DNA from: UBA11612 sp963976395
Lineage (GTDB): Bacteria > Pseudomonadota > Alphaproteobacteria > Rhodospirillales > Rhodospirillaceae
Assembly: GCA_963976395.1 (NCBI GenBank)
Contig: CAXBLG010000020.1
Location: 1 to 44,921, forward strand
Direction: 5' to 3'
DNA length: 44,921 bases
The position numbers and the translations under genes were made by a program. Positions 43,418 through 44,921 of the stretch are shown here, in pieces (within the stretch, counting starts at the first letter, position 1; every line of letters begins with the position of its first letter). A model generated the notes under the pieces. The model made no database searches. It was not told the origin of the DNA and worked only from the letters and a program-made list of their open reading frames with translations.

Positions 43418-43432
43418 GTTCTACTTTGGTTC
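43418..43432. promoter_or_regulatory. LexA-binding SOS box (GTTC-N7-GTTC)
   Basis: GTTC-TACTTTG-GTTC is an exact match to the direct-repeat SOS box known from alphaproteobacteria. It lies 40 bases upstream of the lexA start on the promoter side, fitting autorepression. Confidence 0.88.
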
Positions 43433-43643
43433 TTTTTATAGGTCAAGGGCGATGCTATGGCGTGCCCGGAGCGGCACACCTTCTGATTGATATTTATTCA
43501 ACTAATAATATCAAAGGTAATAATTGTTTCATGTAAAAACAATTAATTAGAATATCTTAGGCGGATTTTCCATCTTCTCAGAACACGTAATAGATGCGTA
43601 ATGTTTTGTCTCTTGAAGCAGTCAATAAAAGAAGGGGTAATTC
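43433..43643. other. AT-rich intergenic region before the right-edge gene
   Basis: About 210 bases that become AT-rich after 43480. A 9-bp perfect inverted repeat (TAATTGTTT 43521-43529, AAACAATTA 43537-43545) and a weaker GATAT...ATATC pair near 43488-43512 are present. No small gene or RNA was recognised. Confidence 0.5.
43521..43545. promoter_or_regulatory. Perfect 9-bp inverted repeat upstream of the right-edge gene
   Basis: TAATTGTTT and AAACAATTA are exact reverse complements around a 7-base centre, about 100 bases before the ATG. Size and AT content suit a dimeric regulator site. Confidence 0.4.
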
Positions 43644-44921
43644 ATGTCTGCTGCGCAATCTCGTAAAACTCTAATGTTTGGGCCACTTGTGGTGTTGATC
43701 GGGGCACTGACCACCCCGGCGGCTGGGGCGTCATTTAAAGCCCGGTACTATCCGGATTGTTACGTCCCGGTGAGTGCGGCGCGCGACATGGTCGAAACGC
43801 CTCCGGTGGACGTTGCGGGCGGTGCCAAGAAGGCGGGAGACGTGGCCGGTGCCTTAGGTAAGCTGGGTGGAGTACCTGGGTTTGGTGCATTTGGCGGATT
43901 AGCCAAAGCGGCGAGCACAGCATCGCAAGTCGCAACCTATAGCAACTATCTGGCCGACGCTGCGGAATTCACTAAAAAGATGCAAGAGGACTATCCCGAT
44001 CCGCCGGCACGCCTCGCTGCTTACGGCGAACGTATGGGCGAAGACGCGGACAAAGTCGGCGAGGCGGCAGTAAAGCTTGATGAAGCCCAAGCTTGCTACG
44101 AAAACGCATTTTCAGCGTTAAGAGCAAATCTTGCCGCAGGCGAAATTAAGCCGCGGGATGCTGTTCGTTATCAAAAGGAAATTCAAGAAGGGCTGGAGAT
44201 CGTCAGTGATGTCTTGAACGATTCCGAGAAAACTTTGGACACGAATATGAAGTCCTATAACGAAGCCCTGACTAGCGATAGTTCGGGCATGGGATTGAAC
44301 TTGGGCAGCATCGCGCAAGCGGCATCGACCGGTATTTCTGCTGCGAATGCGCTTGGCGTCGGAGGAGGAGCGGCAACTTCTGGAAGACCCAATGCCGGTA
44401 TGTATGCGGCGTACCAAGCACAATCGAATGCTTATACGTCAGCCTGGTGGGATGAGTATAATCGTTCAGGAGATTCGAACGCGGCTGCTGCGGCTGCCCG
44501 AACGACACTGGCGGGCGATGGCTCCCAGCTCCGGGCCTATCAACAGGTTTACTGGAATTCGCAAGCGGTGGCGGGAACGCAAGCGGCGCTAAGCGGAATT
44601 GCGCCGGTTTCACCAGTTGCGAACCTCGGTGCATTGTCGGCCCTCAGTCAGATCGGCGGCATGTCCGGTACAGGTATGGCTTGGATGGCTGCGAATGCGG
44701 CCGCTGGTGCTGCGTCATCTGCGGCAGGCGGAGACGGTGAGGCAATTGCGGCCGCGCCGGCTCAGGCTCAAGCTGCTGCGGCCAATGTCACGCAGGCGGC
44801 AGGATTGTTGAATGCCGCACGCGGTTTGTCGGGAGGCGGGGGTGCGCTTGTCGGCGGCAACATTGCAGCCGGCTTACTGTCTTCCGCGATCAATAGCGGC
44901 GGGCAAGAGGCGCCCCCGGCC
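43644..44921 (+). CDS. Secreted Ala/Gly-rich protein of unknown family, 3'-truncated by the window
   Basis: An open frame of 426 codons runs from ATG 43644 (GAAGGGG 7-13 bases upstream) to the last base without a stop, so the C-terminus is outside the window. A signal peptide is predicted at about 1-29 (FGPLVVLIGALTTPAAGAS). The mature start has RYYPDCYVPVSAARDM with a cysteine, then a Gly/Ala-rich part. A helical region follows (about 100-208) with EAQACYENAFSALRANLAAG and VRYQKEIQEGLEIVSDVLND. The rest is low-complexity Ala, Gly, Ser and Asn with scattered Tyr and Trp (YAAYQAQSNAYTSAWWDEY). The single early cysteine and the CYEN cysteine could pair. I recognise no family. The composition suggests a surface or extracellular fibre-like part, which is a guess. 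Confidence 0.7.
   Translation, partial: MSAAQSRKTLMFGPLVVLIGALTTPAAGASFKARYYPDCYVPVSAARDMVETPPVDVAGGAKKAGDVAGALGKLGGVPGFGAFGGLAKAASTASQVATYSNYLADAAEFTKKMQEDYPDPPARLAAYGERMGEDADKVGEAAVKLDEAQACYENAFSALRANLAAGEIKPRDAVRYQKEIQEGLEIVSDVLNDSEKTLDTNMKSYNEALTSDSSGMGLNLGSIAQAASTGISAANALGVGGGAATSGRPNAGMYAAYQAQSNAYTSAWWDEYNRSGDSNAAAAAARTTLAGDGSQLRAYQQVYWNSQAVAGTQAALSGIAPVSPVANLGALSALSQIGGMSGTGMAWMAANAAAGAASSAAGGDGEAIAAAPAQAQAAAANVTQAAGLLNAARGLSGGGGALVGGNIAAGLLSSAINSGGQEAPPA

Noticed and set aside
1..44921. CRISPR array, insertion sequence or prophage
   Set aside because: No regularly spaced repeats, transposase, integrase or phage structural gene was seen in any frame.

Overview
The window is chromosomal DNA of a Gram-negative alphaproteobacterium. 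The evidence is the gene order rpsB-tsf-pyrH-frr-uppS-cdsA-dxr-rseP-bamA-skp-lpxD-fabZ-lpxA-lpxI-lpxB followed by gltA, gltX, comEC and lexA, the use of LpxI rather than LpxH, the short type of ProS, and an alphaproteobacterial SOS box (GTTC-N7-GTTC) in front of lexA. No tRNA, rRNA, CRISPR array, insertion sequence or phage gene was seen. The genus cannot be named from the sequence alone.

Layout. (1) 1-3935: signalling cluster of a REC-Hpt-Hpt protein (reading frame open at the left edge), a REC protein with a C-terminal module usually seen next to HD-GYP domains, and a convergent membrane hybrid histidine kinase. Together they could form a multi-step phosphorelay. (2) 4398-7943: a TonB-dependent receptor followed closely by a Tat-exported, propeller-like protein, probably one uptake unit of unknown substrate. 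(3) 8123-12440: mce, a small secreted protein, proS, a LolC/E-type permease and lolD. (4) 12526-21394: a mixed accessory and core stretch with a Dps ferritin, a 1039-residue protein that joins a pilin-like N-terminus to an L-type-lectin-like domain and two related C-terminal modules, dnaE interrupted by a one-base frameshift, a COG4315-type secreted protein, and a Tat-exported limonene-epoxide-hydrolase-like protein. (5) 21783-36571: the long translation / isoprenoid / envelope block. It makes S2, EF-Ts, UMP kinase, ribosome recycling factor, undecaprenyl diphosphate synthase, CDP-diacylglycerol synthase, DXP reductoisomerase, RseP, BamA, Skp and the lipid A pathway up to the disaccharide. Intergenic gaps are short and several genes overlap. 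(6) 36568-43377: a 97-residue protein that looks like the two ends of a flagellar rod protein, citrate synthase with a strong terminator, glutamyl-tRNA synthetase, ComEC, a small P-loop kinase and LexA. (7) 43644-end: a secreted Ala/Gly-rich protein running off the right edge.

Most likely to be new: the pilin-lectin fusion (13158-16277), the miniature flagellar-rod-like protein (36568-36861), the unclassified secreted protein at the right edge, and the local phosphorelay with one degenerate Hpt domain. The dnaE frameshift needs checking against reads before any biological reading. No complete novel multi-gene system can be shown from this window.
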